In this document: piece by piece, positions 43,086 to 52,243 of the stretch
Position numbering within the stretch: position 1 is the first letter of the stretch
How the letters are laid out: the number at the start of each line of letters is the position of its first letter
Assembly: GCF_014705615.1 (NCBI RefSeq)
Contig: NZ_JACXJA010000017.1
Coordinates: 1 to 64,000 of the forward strand
Length of the DNA stretch: 64,000 nt
Reading direction: 5' to 3'
DNA from: Paenibacillus oceani
GTDB lineage: Bacteria > Bacillota > Bacilli > Paenibacillales > NBRC-103111
Translations under genes and position numbers: made by a program
Notes under the pieces: model-generated
Database searches by the model: none
Seen by the model: only the letters and a program-made list of their open reading frames with translations
What the model was told of the DNA's origin: nothing

Positions 43086-45323
43086 ATGGCCGACAATCGG
43101 GTAAGCCGCAGACAGATGCTGGCTGCGATGGGAGTGGCGGGGGCCGCATCGGTCGGTTTTTTATACGGCAGACCGGCAGAATCTCATGCATCCGTAATTG
43201 AAAGCGTATACTTGGAGTCCAAGAAGAAGCCGAAAATCAGTGTTGTGGAGCCCGTTCTATGCTTTCACGACATGATGAGTCTGATCGGCTATACGGGGGC
43301 GCATGACGGGCAGCAGGTGTCGTTGATCGAATACCGTCAGGGTAGCGGCACCGGGGGAGGGCTGCTGTATTGGGACCCGGCCATGCCCAAATCGGCCCAT
43401 AACGGCGGAACGGTTTTTAGTCCGACTGCCGGATGGGACGGAACGGCTGCGGGTTTGCCCTCGTTTCTGAGCGGCAGCGGGGAGACGAATCCGTCCGGCA
43501 GCGGCTGCTGGGTCAGGGTGAAGGAACGCGAGCACGAGTTTGTCCCCGAAAACTTCGGCGCGATCGGACAAGGCAACGAGCAGGTCATCGTCCAGTCTGT
43601 GCTGGATGCGGCCAAAGCTTGGTCCGATCAACAGGCGGGCAGACGTCCGGTTATCGTGTTCGATCGCCTATACACGGTAAACGGCATCCAAGTATACGAC
43701 GGCTTTGTGCTGCTTGGCCCAGGCGGCTTCAAGCGCGACGACGGCGTTATTCCAAGCTCCGCAGTTGCTTCGAACAGCGTCGTACTCGGGAACGGGATCA
43801 AAGATATCGATATCATCGGCCTGCACGTCGACGGAAACGAGCAGATGCAAGGCGTGATGAGCGATCCGGTCTACCGGCAGGGGAGCAACGCGGGGGCGCT
43901 CGGCTATCAGAACATCTACATTATCGGGAAATATGCCAATGCCGATCATGAGATGGGCACCATCCGCATCCAGAACTGCCGGCTCGTCCATTCGCCGGGC
44001 AACGGAATTGTCGTGAACAACCACAGCCAAGCTTCCTTAACCGGCAATCATATCGAGCGGTGCGGCAAAAACGGGATTTATTTGGCCCAGACGCACGGCT
44101 TTAATACGAGCGTAACCGGCAACTACATCCGAGAATGCGGCTTCGTCTACGGCGGAGGAATCGGCATCGCGCACGCCCACGTGAACGCGACCGGCAACGT
44201 CATCGTAAGCTGCTACGAATATGGCATATTGATCAGCTCGACGGGCGTCGGCGCGAGATGGAATACGGATATTACCGTAGCCTCGAACAATATTAGAGGT
44301 GTGAAAAGGCAACTGCTGGACAACAGCGGCGACCCGGATTCGTTCAAGACCAGCTCGCTGGGCGTCGGGATCGGCTATACGCAGGTGTTCGTGACCCGGG
44401 CGAGCACGCGGCTCAACGTCGCGATTACCGGCAACAGCATAGAAGGAGCCGAAGGAAGCGGCATCGCTTGTATGGGGGCGGCTTACAACGCCGGGTTTTT
44501 ACCTCACGGACTCGTCGTCTCCGCGAATTCCATTCTGCTGTGCGGCGGAGCCGGCTTGAACATCCGCTACTTACGGGGAGTGAGCTGTATCGGCAATCGA
44601 GTTGCGGCGAATTTTTTCGCGGACCTTTATCTCGACGACGTAGCAGGTTCCGTCTCCGGCAATACGGTCGTCTGCCGATACCCGGTCTCCGATCGGGTCG
44701 TCTATCAAGGGATCAAATACGAAGCAAAGAAACGCCACCTGTCCTCGGGCGAGACGAAGCCGGGAGTGAACGCCGATTGCTGGACGGTGATTCAAACGAG
44801 CGAAACGCTGCCCGAGTGGCACACCGACGAAGTTTACAGTCCGGCGGTCCGTCCTTCCACGTACGCGATCTATTCCGTACACCGTCCGTCCGGCACGGCG
44901 GTCAGCGGCAAAAGAAACGACCTGCTGCTGGAGCACAATCAGGTGGAGGGGGCGGACAACTCAAACCGTCTCTCGAACGTCAATCTGGTGCGAAAGCTCG
45001 CAGGAGGGGGGCTGCCGACGGAGCTGCCCGTCCGGGCAGGCGACAGGATCTACTATGACACGCCGGCTTCCGGCGGCAGAGAAGGCCGCATATGCATAAC
45101 CAAAGGCATCGATACGGCGGCAATTGCTTGGGCTGGCGGTCAAGCCGTCTCCGCCGGCGAGCGCCGGACGGCTGCCGGAAACGTATACGAAGCGGTCCAG
45201 GCCGGAACGACCGGGACGGCCGCTCCGGCTCACACGTCAGGCAGCGCGTCCGACGGTGCCGTCGTCTGGAGTTTTATCGATACCGTTGCCGTGTTTGAGG
45301 AGTTTGGAAAAATCGGAGTTTAA
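43086..45323 (+). CDS. Tat-exported right-handed beta-helix protein
   Basis: Twin-arginine signal 'VSRRQMLAAMG' (Arg8-Arg9) and hydrophobic stretch, then a long parallel beta-helix of the pectate-lyase-3 type (about residues 120-560, repeated 'ITGNSIEG', 'VSGNTVVC', 'NNHSQASLTGNHIERCGKNG'). The last 60 residues ('AVQAGTTGTAAPAHTSG...DGAVVW') resemble a repeat common in phage tail and carbohydrate-binding proteins. ATG at 43086 follows GAGGAGG. A secreted polysaccharide lyase, hydrolase or binding protein; catalytic residues cannot be fixed. Confidence 0.8.
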   Translation: MADNRVSRRQMLAAMGVAGAASVGFLYGRPAESHASVIESVYLESKKKPKISVVEPVLCFHDMMSLIGYTGAHDGQQVSLIEYRQGSGTGGGLLYWDPAMPKSAHNGGTVFSPTAGWDGTAAGLPSFLSGSGETNPSGSGCWVRVKEREHEFVPENFGAIGQGNEQVIVQSVLDAAKAWSDQQAGRRPVIVFDRLYTVNGIQVYDGFVLLGPGGFKRDDGVIPSSAVASNSVVLGNGIKDIDIIGLHVDGNEQMQGVMSDPVYRQGSNAGALGYQNIYIIGKYANADHEMGTIRIQNCRLVHSPGNGIVVNNHSQASLTGNHIERCGKNGIYLAQTHGFNTSVTGNYIRECGFVYGGGIGIAHAHVNATGNVIVSCYEYGILISSTGVGARWNTDITVASNNIRGVKRQLLDNSGDPDSFKTSSLGVGIGYTQVFVTRASTRLNVAITGNSIEGAEGSGIACMGAAYNAGFLPHGLVVSANSILLCGGAGLNIRYLRGVSCIGNRVAANFFADLYLDDVAGSVSGNTVVCRYPVSDRVVYQGIKYEAKKRHLSSGETKPGVNADCWTVIQTSETLPEWHTDEVYSPAVRPSTYAIYSVHRPSGTAVSGKRNDLLLEHNQVEGADNSNRLSNVNLVRKLAGGGLPTELPVRAGDRIYYDTPASGGREGRICITKGIDTAAIAWAGGQAVSAGERRTAAGNVYEAVQAGTTGTAAPAHTSGSASDGAVVWSFIDTVAVFEEFGKIGV

Positions 45324-45531
45324 GGACGATAGTCAATTATTGTTGTCCGGTGGCGTGCCGAATGCCTTGCTTTTTGGATACTATGTATGCGCTTGTTTTT
45401 GAACGGGCTGCATTTCGTTCCCTTGCTTCTTGAAATAATGGTCGTTGAATCGATAATCGAAGGGATTTTCCTTCTGGGCACTTATTTTGTAAAAACCCTC
45501 AATCTCAAGTTTTTCAAGTATATGATGTACA

Positions 45532-45566
45532 GGATAGGGGAGGCCAATCTAGCTGCCTCCCTATCC
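45532..45566. terminator. Hairpin between convergent genes
   Basis: GGATAGGGGAGGC pairs with GCCTCCCTATCC; no clear T run follows on either side, so termination is only probable. The rest of the gap 45324-45685 has no gene I can support. Confidence 0.5.
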
Positions 45567-45685
45567 CATCATCGTCTTTCCCATTGAGCGCCGAAGTGTA
45601 TACAAGCTTCACATCCGGCTGATTTTTCTTCAGCGCGTCGGCCCACGCAAGCGGAATAATCCCCACTCTTCCGCTCTTCCAATGA

Positions 45686-46297
45686 TTATATCCTCGACAG
45701 GAACGAGCAGGCCAACTGTGCGATCCGGGCGTATCCCGCTTCGTTCGGATGAAGGCCGTCGTCCGTCAGAAGCGGCAGCGTCAGCTTCGTAAAGCCGCTT
45801 TCTCTGTACAAATCCAGAACCGGAAGCGCGTATTGAAGCCCGATGTCCCGAATCGCTTCCACATAATCGAGGAGTCGGCATCCCGCCGCGTTCACCGATA
45901 TGGTATCGAAGCCGTCCTTGTCCCGCTGCAGAGGAGTCCATAAATTCAAACGACAGGCGGTGTTGTTCGTCAAAATATGTTCGACAAGTGACCGGTAGGC
46001 TCCGTAAAAATTATTAATTTCGTATGAATCAGGGGTTCCGAGCGGTTTATCGAGCCGGAAGTCGTTCGTTCCCGCGAAAATCGTCACATAGTCGAGCCCC
46101 GGATCAATGGTTTTGCCGATGTGTACCGTCGCCCCCAAGTCCCGGTCTCCGCCAGCGGTCATCGAGCATCCGCTCCTGCCGTAATTCAGTACTTCCCGAA
46201 ACCCGAGTGCGCGCTGCACGAGCGGCTGATACATACCGACCGAAGTGAGGCTATCCCCAAGCGTTCCCCACAACTTCCCTTCCCCATTCAAGGGCAT
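45686..46297 (-). CDS. SGNH/GDSL-type esterase
   Basis: Serine hydrolase with the four SGNH blocks: 'GTLGDSLT' (nucleophile Ser), Gly in 'NYGRSGCSM', 'FAGTNDF' (Asn) and 'DDGLHPNEAG' (Asp and His). About 203 residues from ATG 46297; the frame opens at 46339. No signal peptide visible. In a sugar-use region it may remove acetyl groups from saccharides. Downstream of the beta-helix gene in the same direction, likely co-transcribed. Confidence 0.82.
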   Translation of the reverse strand: MPLNGEGKLWGTLGDSLTSVGMYQPLVQRALGFREVLNYGRSGCSMTAGGDRDLGATVHIGKTIDPGLDYVTIFAGTNDFRLDKPLGTPDSYEINNFYGAYRSLVEHILTNNTACRLNLWTPLQRDKDGFDTISVNAAGCRLLDYVEAIRDIGLQYALPVLDLYRESGFTKLTLPLLTDDGLHPNEAGYARIAQLACSFLSRI

Positions 46298-46374
46298 CCT
46301 TTCACCACTCCCGCGATCTCTAATGACCGATTGAATCAAGTTTACCGAACATCAACTGAAGGGCTATGCGGTTT

Positions 46375-48483
46375 TTACTCTAGTCTAAATCTAACATTTG
46401 CAGATGTTAAATCGATCGTCGCGGCTGTTGGGTTATATAATGTATAACGAACATTTCCAGCACTTGAAACGGAAGCGGTTACAATTAACCCTTGTAAATC
46501 GACATCGAAACTTACACTAACTTTGTCCCCCATTAGCGCATTTCCGACTGTTGTCATCGCTGTATGCACTCCGTTCGCAGGGATCGAAGGAATATCAATG
46601 GACTTTACTACGTCTTGATAAGATGCTTTATAAATCGAAACTTGCCAGTTATTACCGGAAATTAATCGAGCATGTACCATCAAAGCGTTTCTTGCGCCAC
46701 TTAAGACAAGATCACCAACAACACCGTTTATTGTGTAGCCATCTGTCGATTTTAAAGTTAGTGTTGCTCCATCTGTTGTTCCATTGCTTCGTGTTCCAAT
46801 AACACTAAAGAAAATATCAACATAACCGAATATAGTTCGCTTGGTTAAATCATCTTTTAAGCTTACGGTGTTAGTATTGCCGCGAACTACAAGATGCTCG
46901 GTTTGACCAAGTGTAATTGTTGGTGAAGATTCTCCTGCTCCATCATAAGCATTTCGTTGCTTTTTATACGTTGCACCGTCTTCAACAATAACAAAGCCTG
47001 TTTTTGAATAAGTTGTCACATTGTTTTCAGTAGAACCAAGCGGGATTAAGCGCTTAAATTTAGACCAATCCCACGCAATAGGATTGCTAATAACATTAAC
47101 ACCGGTGTCTGCCGATGAATCTACTGTATTGAATACGTTACCTTCAAAATAAGCATTGCTAAGATTATTGTTTTTGGTAACTCCCGTAAGTGCTACTCCG
47201 CTTCCAACTGCAATCGTATTAAACTCCGCTCCAACGGAATCCATAGAAGCGCTATAGAAGTTATTATTTCGAATACCGATCGCATTACCAGTTAAGCTCA
47301 ATTTCTTGCATAAGATCAAGTTGGAATCTGCTCCGTTGAATCGAATGCCGCCACCATATGCAAAATGAACAAGACCCGTCGTTTTCGTATAATCTTTAAT
47401 ACGCGGGTAAACTGTCAATTGCAGAGTCGAATTATCGTACCCCATAATTCGATAAGCCAATGAATCAACAATCACATAATCAGAACGTTCAAAACCAGCA
47501 GGCAACTCCACACCTTCATTCAATGTGATGATTGAGCGTTGCGACGGCGCTGCCGTTGTCGGGTTATCTGTGCGTGCTATAAATGTTCTCGATACGTGGA
47601 ATCCTACAATCTGCACGCTTGTTTTGGAACCGTTAATCAACGGTGTTACAATCTTCTTATTCATTACATCATGTGAGATAACAGGGTAGTAAACTCCACC
47701 GGTGATTACAAAACCAAGATTCTTATAGCTCTCATTGTTCAGATCGATACTGTAAGTAAATTCTGAAGTTGTTGCCGTATTCACTTGTGTTACAGTCAGT
47801 GATCTTTGAGATAAAGTCGAACCACCGTATTGAGAGCGTACAGAACCCAAAGAGATACTATTGTTGTTCCCTAAGTTTCCTATTTCAATATTCCAAAACT
47901 TAAATCCAAAAGCTCGAAGATACCAGTTAAACTGTGCAGCAGATGAGCTTTCGATAACCAGGCCGCGATTCCAGGTTTTCATACTATATAGCGTAGCCTC
48001 GGTTGTAAGCATTAACTTGCCTTCTGTTACGATATGATTACACTGGTTTAGTGTAAGAAGGTCCCCGCCCGAACCTTTGGCGTAAATCGTAGCATCAAAA
48101 AGAATTCGATCTGTCTTTGGAGCATTTAGAACAATTGCTTGTGAAAGATTGAAATTACCTGAACAGTCTGCAGAAACACACTTGTTATTTTGAATAAAAG
48201 CAAAGAAATTAATTAATGCTGTGCTGTGATCAAGTAGCGGAGTATCAAGTTTGCAATCATCAATTTCAGCCTCGCTCATGAAGTCTTGAACGGTCACACC
48301 GACAATGGGATCATCGCATATGGGATTTTCGTTTCCCCCATATACGTGATGTCTGACGGAGTTACCCGGATAAGGGGCGCCCGAGGCGAGACCGGCTGTC
48401 GCGACCGACACGCCTACAGCGCCGATGCCTGCCGCGCCTAAAGCTGCAAGCAGTTGTCTTCTGCTCATCGATTCATTTGCCAT
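46375..48483 (-). CDS. Tat-exported beta-helix protein with AT-rich imported body
   Basis: The N-terminus is a Tat signal nearly like that of the 43086 protein ('MSRRQLLAALGAAG', Arg8-Arg9), but from about residue 45 the codons become clearly AT-rich. The body, about 650 residues, is rich in Asn/Thr/Val with beta-helix character ('NGADSNLILCKKLSLTGNAIGIRNNN'). No catalytic motif recognised. ATG at 48483 is preferred over GTG 48492. The composition break suggests a native leader joined to a transferred, perhaps phage-tail-like, domain. Confidence 0.72.
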   Translation of the reverse strand: MANESMSRRQLLAALGAAGIGAVGVSVATAGLASGAPYPGNSVRHHVYGGNENPICDDPIVGVTVQDFMSEAEIDDCKLDTPLLDHSTALINFFAFIQNNKCVSADCSGNFNLSQAIVLNAPKTDRILFDATIYAKGSGGDLLTLNQCNHIVTEGKLMLTTEATLYSMKTWNRGLVIESSSAAQFNWYLRAFGFKFWNIEIGNLGNNNSISLGSVRSQYGGSTLSQRSLTVTQVNTATTSEFTYSIDLNNESYKNLGFVITGGVYYPVISHDVMNKKIVTPLINGSKTSVQIVGFHVSRTFIARTDNPTTAAPSQRSIITLNEGVELPAGFERSDYVIVDSLAYRIMGYDNSTLQLTVYPRIKDYTKTTGLVHFAYGGGIRFNGADSNLILCKKLSLTGNAIGIRNNNFYSASMDSVGAEFNTIAVGSGVALTGVTKNNNLSNAYFEGNVFNTVDSSADTGVNVISNPIAWDWSKFKRLIPLGSTENNVTTYSKTGFVIVEDGATYKKQRNAYDGAGESSPTITLGQTEHLVVRGNTNTVSLKDDLTKRTIFGYVDIFFSVIGTRSNGTTDGATLTLKSTDGYTINGVVGDLVLSGARNALMVHARLISGNNWQVSIYKASYQDVVKSIDIPSIPANGVHTAMTTVGNALMGDKVSVSFDVDLQGLIVTASVSSAGNVRYTLYNPTAATIDLTSANVRFRLE

Positions 48484-48659
48484 TTGTTCCACCGCCGTTT
48501 CGCTTTTTTTACTTGCCGGCTGCGGCCGAGAAGCACGGCTTCGCCAAGGAGATGAAGCTTATCCTATAAAGCGGCGCTTCCAAGCTGCAAGGCTGTACTA
48601 CTACCAGTGGCCGTTACATCTCCTTGCTAATCAACCATAAACCGCCTTTATTGGCCACT

Positions 48660-48920
48660 GTTTTCCCTCCATTATTGCAATCCGAGTATAGCAAACGCGA
48701 AAATATCGTGTACATGACATTACATAATGCAAGGATGGACTTTCATAACATTTATTGCAGCGATATGTTTTTCATGAGATTTCATAACAGGTTGTCGAAC
48801 TTGCTTTCATTATTGAAGAAGGTAGGGCAGGCAGGTAGAGAGGAGGAAGGGGAAGTAAGTATGGAGGGAGCTGCGAATGTTCAAACTGCGCTGTGCAATG
48901 GAAGCTGGATAAAGGAATAA
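48660..48920 (+). pseudogene. Truncated third copy of the GH31-AraC regulator with its promoter
   Basis: 48675-48860 is an inverted duplicate of the region upstream of the regulator at 49028-51970. It includes both conserved boxes (48710-48730, 48768-48788), the GAGGAGG site and the first 15 or so codons (ATG at 48861, 'MEGAANVQTALCNGSW' against 'MEGAENVQIALSNGRR'). It stops at TAA 48918-48920; the rest of the gene is absent. A relict of an inverted duplication or of a divergent gene pair. Confidence 0.75.
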
Positions 48921-48924
48921 AAAA

Positions 48925-48972
48925 CCCGCAAAGTGGAGTTTTGCTTCGCAGCGAATTCCAATACTTTGCGGG
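48925..48972 (-). terminator. Terminator of the GH31-AraC gene
   Basis: CCCGCAAAGT and ACTTTGCGGG arms enclose a further paired loop; on the minus strand TTTTTTATT follows. Strong rho-independent terminator after the stop at 49028. Confidence 0.8.
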
Positions 48973-49027
48973 GAGTCCCCAAAGCCTATAGCTCTTTTTC
49001 TGACCGATTCAATCTATCGGTGATCTA

Positions 49028-51970
49028 TCAGTGGTGCATTCCTTCGCCCTTCCTGGACTTGGAGTTGGCTGGAGGAAAGCCCCAATATTTGCTGAAAGCC
49101 CTGGAGAAAGTTCCCGAATCCTTGTAACCGTTCTGTTCTGCCGCCTCATATACTTTATAGCCTGCTTCCAGCAGGATTTTGGCCCGCTGCATCCGAATGG
49201 ACATGATATAGTCGGAATAAGTGCGTCCGGTTTCCTTCTTAAACAGCCGGCTCAGGTGGAACGGATGTACCGAGAAACGTTCTGCCATCGCATTTAAAGA
49301 CAAATCCTGGTCCGGCTCACGCTCCACGAAGGCGAGCACTTCGCCGATCACGGGATGCTTCGCGCTCGGACGCCGCGCTTCGGCATACCGGACAAGATGG
49401 ATCGCGAGCTTCCGCAGCAGCTCATACCCCTGCGCTGACGTTTGAAGTTGGGTTAACGCAATCGAGAGATCTTCTCTTTCACTGTATAGATCCGCGGTCG
49501 TCCATCCGTTTTGTGCCGCGTGCCGAACGAGCATGTGGTACCCGTGCATCACGAGCAAAGGCCATGCGGAATCCGACTTGCTATGCATCATTTTCGAGTT
49601 CCACCATGCGGTTATCGCCGTTTCCGCAGCATCCGGCTCGCCTGTAGTCAACGCGACGATGAACGTTCTGTCGGCCGAGTCTTCCCCGGTGTGTTCTCCG
49701 CCTGCGATCGTATTCGTTTCAGTAACGGCTTTTGCAGCGATCTTGTTCATCGGGGAACGAAGGACCTCGATGGATGCTTCGATTTCCTCTCCTTCGGCTT
49801 CCTCTACAAACAGCCTCACCGTTCCAGAAGGACGATCGTACCGGTAACTGCGGACCGGGTCCGCCTTGACCCGCCTCGTCTGATCCTGTCGACGTTGTCC
49901 GTTGACCCTTACGGCAGCAGGCTTGCGGTCCGTATGAACGATCAGCTCGTAGCTTCGTTTTTGCGGCATTCCGGTATAGGCTCCTTCTCGCCGCGAAATG
50001 CGCACCGATATCGAGTCGGGGCTTTCTTCGGTTGTTATTCGCGTTCGAGCCAAGCGTCCTTCCAAATATTCAAAGGTAGCGCCGTCATCCTCGTGTATAA
50101 CGAATTCCCCATCAGCGCTGGGGTAAATATGTAGGGTCAGCACCTTCGCTTCTAACTGACCGATAAAGTCCATCGGCGGCCATAACGGTATAATCGCCCC
50201 GGCGCGCACAAACAGCGGCCCGCCTGCCTGAGGCGGTACGCGGCAGTCTAACGACCGCGGCCCGCTGTAACGCTCCCCTGTCCAGTAATCGAACCAATTC
50301 CCTTCCGGCAAATAAACGTGGTCGGTATAAACGGCAACGAGTAAAAAATCTCCCAGCATAAATTGCTGGCATAAATCCCGGCAATTGCGGTCATCCGGGT
50401 ACATGAGCGGCATTGCCCGCGTAATCGGCATGCCGGTGCGGGCGGCGACATGCGCCGCCGAGTATATATAGGGAATCAGACTGTAGCGCAAACGGGCGTA
50501 TCGTCTGAAAAGCTCTTGCAACGGCGGCTCCAGAAAATCCGGATGATGAAAATGCTCCAGGCTGTTAATCCTCGCCCATGACAGCAAGAAATCGGCGTGA
50601 ATGCCTTCCCGTGTAATCAAGTGCATATTTGTCGTCGCGTTCGCATGACCGGAAAGACCGTAATTTAAAATGGCCGCAATCGCATGACTTCCGTTATAAA
50701 ACGTACCGGTCGTGCTTACGACAAATTGCTGCATTCCCAGATAGCCTTTCTCCAGGTGAATGACGGGCCGCGTATTTGTCTGTTCGCGGAACCCGTTGTG
50801 CATCTGCTTTCCAAGCAACACGGGATACAAGTTATGCAACTCGTCGGAGGTCATGCCGTTGCTCCATATTCGCTCGGGGTCTCTGGATGCCAGGTTTGGA
50901 GCAATCAGTACGAAAGCGGATACTCCGTCGTTTACAAATTTTTGTAGGTGATCGTACCAGGCCTCTTTCTGACCGCCCTCCTCATCCGTCTTTCCGCCAG
51001 CGGCCAAGTGTTCCTCATACACGGTCAGATCGTAATCGCAGCTTAAAGTAAGACTGAGCTTGAAACCTAGCTTGTGTAAAATGCCGATAAACGAAACCCT
51101 TCGCACAAGATCGTTCGTACTGATCGGGAACCTTTCCGGATGCCAATTTTTGTTGGTCGAATAATCGTTGGCGGTTCCCATCCAGTCCGTACTCAGGCCG
51201 ATCAGATCGCATGGCGTTTCCGACTTGCGAAATTTTATGGAGTCGTCAAGCACGGCACGGGCGTCTGACTTTTCGCGGGAACAGAAGTTCAAGCCATACA
51301 TCCAGATCGGCATCAGCTGCGGCTTTCCCGCAATGTCGGTGTACGCATGGAGCAGCTCGGCCAAGCTTCCCCCTGCGAAAAGAAACATGTCCAGTTCTCC
51401 AGTCTGTCCTTCGATGCTTAGCCGGTCGTCGATCTCGCTTCCGATATCGAATGTATGGGGCATTATCGTATTCATCATGATGGCCCATCCCCCAGTGCTC
51501 ATCAGGAAGGGAATCGGGGCGCTTGCCCAATTACTGCGTTCAACCCACATCGACACCTTTAAGCCGCGCCGTTGCAGCTGTTCGGGGGCGACGTTTCCCA
51601 GCCCGTATAAAGCTTCATCCTGATGCAGCAAGAAATGCGCCCCGAAGCCGGTTGCCGCAGCGGACCAAGGCTGACAGCTCGTTTGCAGCCGCACGTGCCC
51701 GTCGCCATCAAGCATCTGAAATTGCCCGTCATTCCCGTCGATTTGCAAGACCGCCTGTTTGGCGTGAATCATTATAATGTCATCGCATGGTACAGAGTGA
51801 ATATGATCCGCATGAAGGGGAACGTTTACAATTTTATAACGCAACAGATGAGAATCCTGAAAAAGCCCAGTATCGTTCATTTGGATCCGAAACGTGCCGG
51901 GTGCGATCACCTGAACCCTCATCCGCCTTCCATTGCTCAGCGCAATTTGAACATTCTCAGCTCCTTCCAT
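49028..51970 (-). CDS. GH31-like inactive glycosidase fused to AraC domain (regulator 1)
   Basis: About 980 residues. The front has the full GH31 architecture: beta-sandwich with 'LYGLGN' and 'SAPIPFLMSTGG', barrel from about residue 222 ('KPQLMPIWMYGLNF', 'CDLIGLSTDWM', 'NWHPERFP'), then beta domains with 'GGPLFVRAGAIIPLWP' and 'HEDDGATFEY' (to about 740). A helical linker leads to an AraC double helix-turn-helix (about 875-970, 'LSLNAMAERFSVHPFHLSRLFKKE'). Aligned by eye to E. coli YicI, the nucleophile Asp position is Ile358 and the acid/base Asp about Ser421, so hydrolysis is not expected. No signal peptide: cytosolic. Probably a sugar-sensing transcription factor. ATG at 51970 lies 6 nt after AGGAGG. 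Confidence 0.82.
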   Translation of the reverse strand: MEGAENVQIALSNGRRMRVQVIAPGTFRIQMNDTGLFQDSHLLRYKIVNVPLHADHIHSVPCDDIIMIHAKQAVLQIDGNDGQFQMLDGDGHVRLQTSCQPWSAAATGFGAHFLLHQDEALYGLGNVAPEQLQRRGLKVSMWVERSNWASAPIPFLMSTGGWAIMMNTIMPHTFDIGSEIDDRLSIEGQTGELDMFLFAGGSLAELLHAYTDIAGKPQLMPIWMYGLNFCSREKSDARAVLDDSIKFRKSETPCDLIGLSTDWMGTANDYSTNKNWHPERFPISTNDLVRRVSFIGILHKLGFKLSLTLSCDYDLTVYEEHLAAGGKTDEEGGQKEAWYDHLQKFVNDGVSAFVLIAPNLASRDPERIWSNGMTSDELHNLYPVLLGKQMHNGFREQTNTRPVIHLEKGYLGMQQFVVSTTGTFYNGSHAIAAILNYGLSGHANATTNMHLITREGIHADFLLSWARINSLEHFHHPDFLEPPLQELFRRYARLRYSLIPYIYSAAHVAARTGMPITRAMPLMYPDDRNCRDLCQQFMLGDFLLVAVYTDHVYLPEGNWFDYWTGERYSGPRSLDCRVPPQAGGPLFVRAGAIIPLWPPMDFIGQLEAKVLTLHIYPSADGEFVIHEDDGATFEYLEGRLARTRITTEESPDSISVRISRREGAYTGMPQKRSYELIVHTDRKPAAVRVNGQRRQDQTRRVKADPVRSYRYDRPSGTVRLFVEEAEGEEIEASIEVLRSPMNKIAAKAVTETNTIAGGEHTGEDSADRTFIVALTTGEPDAAETAITAWWNSKMMHSKSDSAWPLLVMHGYHMLVRHAAQNGWTTADLYSEREDLSIALTQLQTSAQGYELLRKLAIHLVRYAEARRPSAKHPVIGEVLAFVEREPDQDLSLNAMAERFSVHPFHLSRLFKKETGRTYSDYIMSIRMQRAKILLEAGYKVYEAAEQNGYKDSGTFSRAFSKYWGFPPANSKSRKGEGMHH

Positions 51971-52035
51971 ACTCATCCTCCTACCCTATCTGCCTGTCAT
52001 ACTTCTTCAATAAGTATAGCAAGCTTAGTGAAATT

Positions 52036-52113
52036 GTTATGAAATCTCATGAAAAACATATGGCAGCAAAGATGTTAGGAAAGTCCATCCTTGCATTATG
52101 TAATGCCATGTAC
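52036..52113 (-). promoter_or_regulatory. Double-box control region of regulator 1 and the GH109-like gene
   Basis: Box 1, GTACATG-x14 ending CATAATGC (52093-52113, minus strand), and box 2, GTTATGAAATCTCATGAAAAA read on plus (52036-52056). Box 2 lies 66 bp before the regulator start. The same pair occurs before the truncated copy and, diverged, before regulator 2. The region also serves the divergent oxidoreductase gene. Confidence 0.65.
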
Positions 52114-52243
52114 ACGATATTTTCGCGTTTGCTATACTCGGATTGCAGCAATGGCGGGTACCGATTACAAACAATTATAGCAGGTCTGGAAAAAAAGTGT
52201 GTGTAGCGAAGAAGGAACTACAATACTCGTCAAGGAGGGGATC

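Noticed and set aside
45567-45684. Possible minus-strand coding remnant ('VGIIPLAWADALKKNQPDVKLVYTS')
   Set aside because: Looks protein-like but has no start, no recognised family and is under 40 codons; too weak to call.
48490-48560. Possible end of a binding-protein gene ('AEKHGFAKEMKLIL')
   Set aside because: Only about 20 codons and no homologous context.
48624-48920. 98-codon frame upstream of the truncated regulator
   Set aside because: It mostly reads duplicated promoter DNA; only the last 20 codons match the regulator gene.
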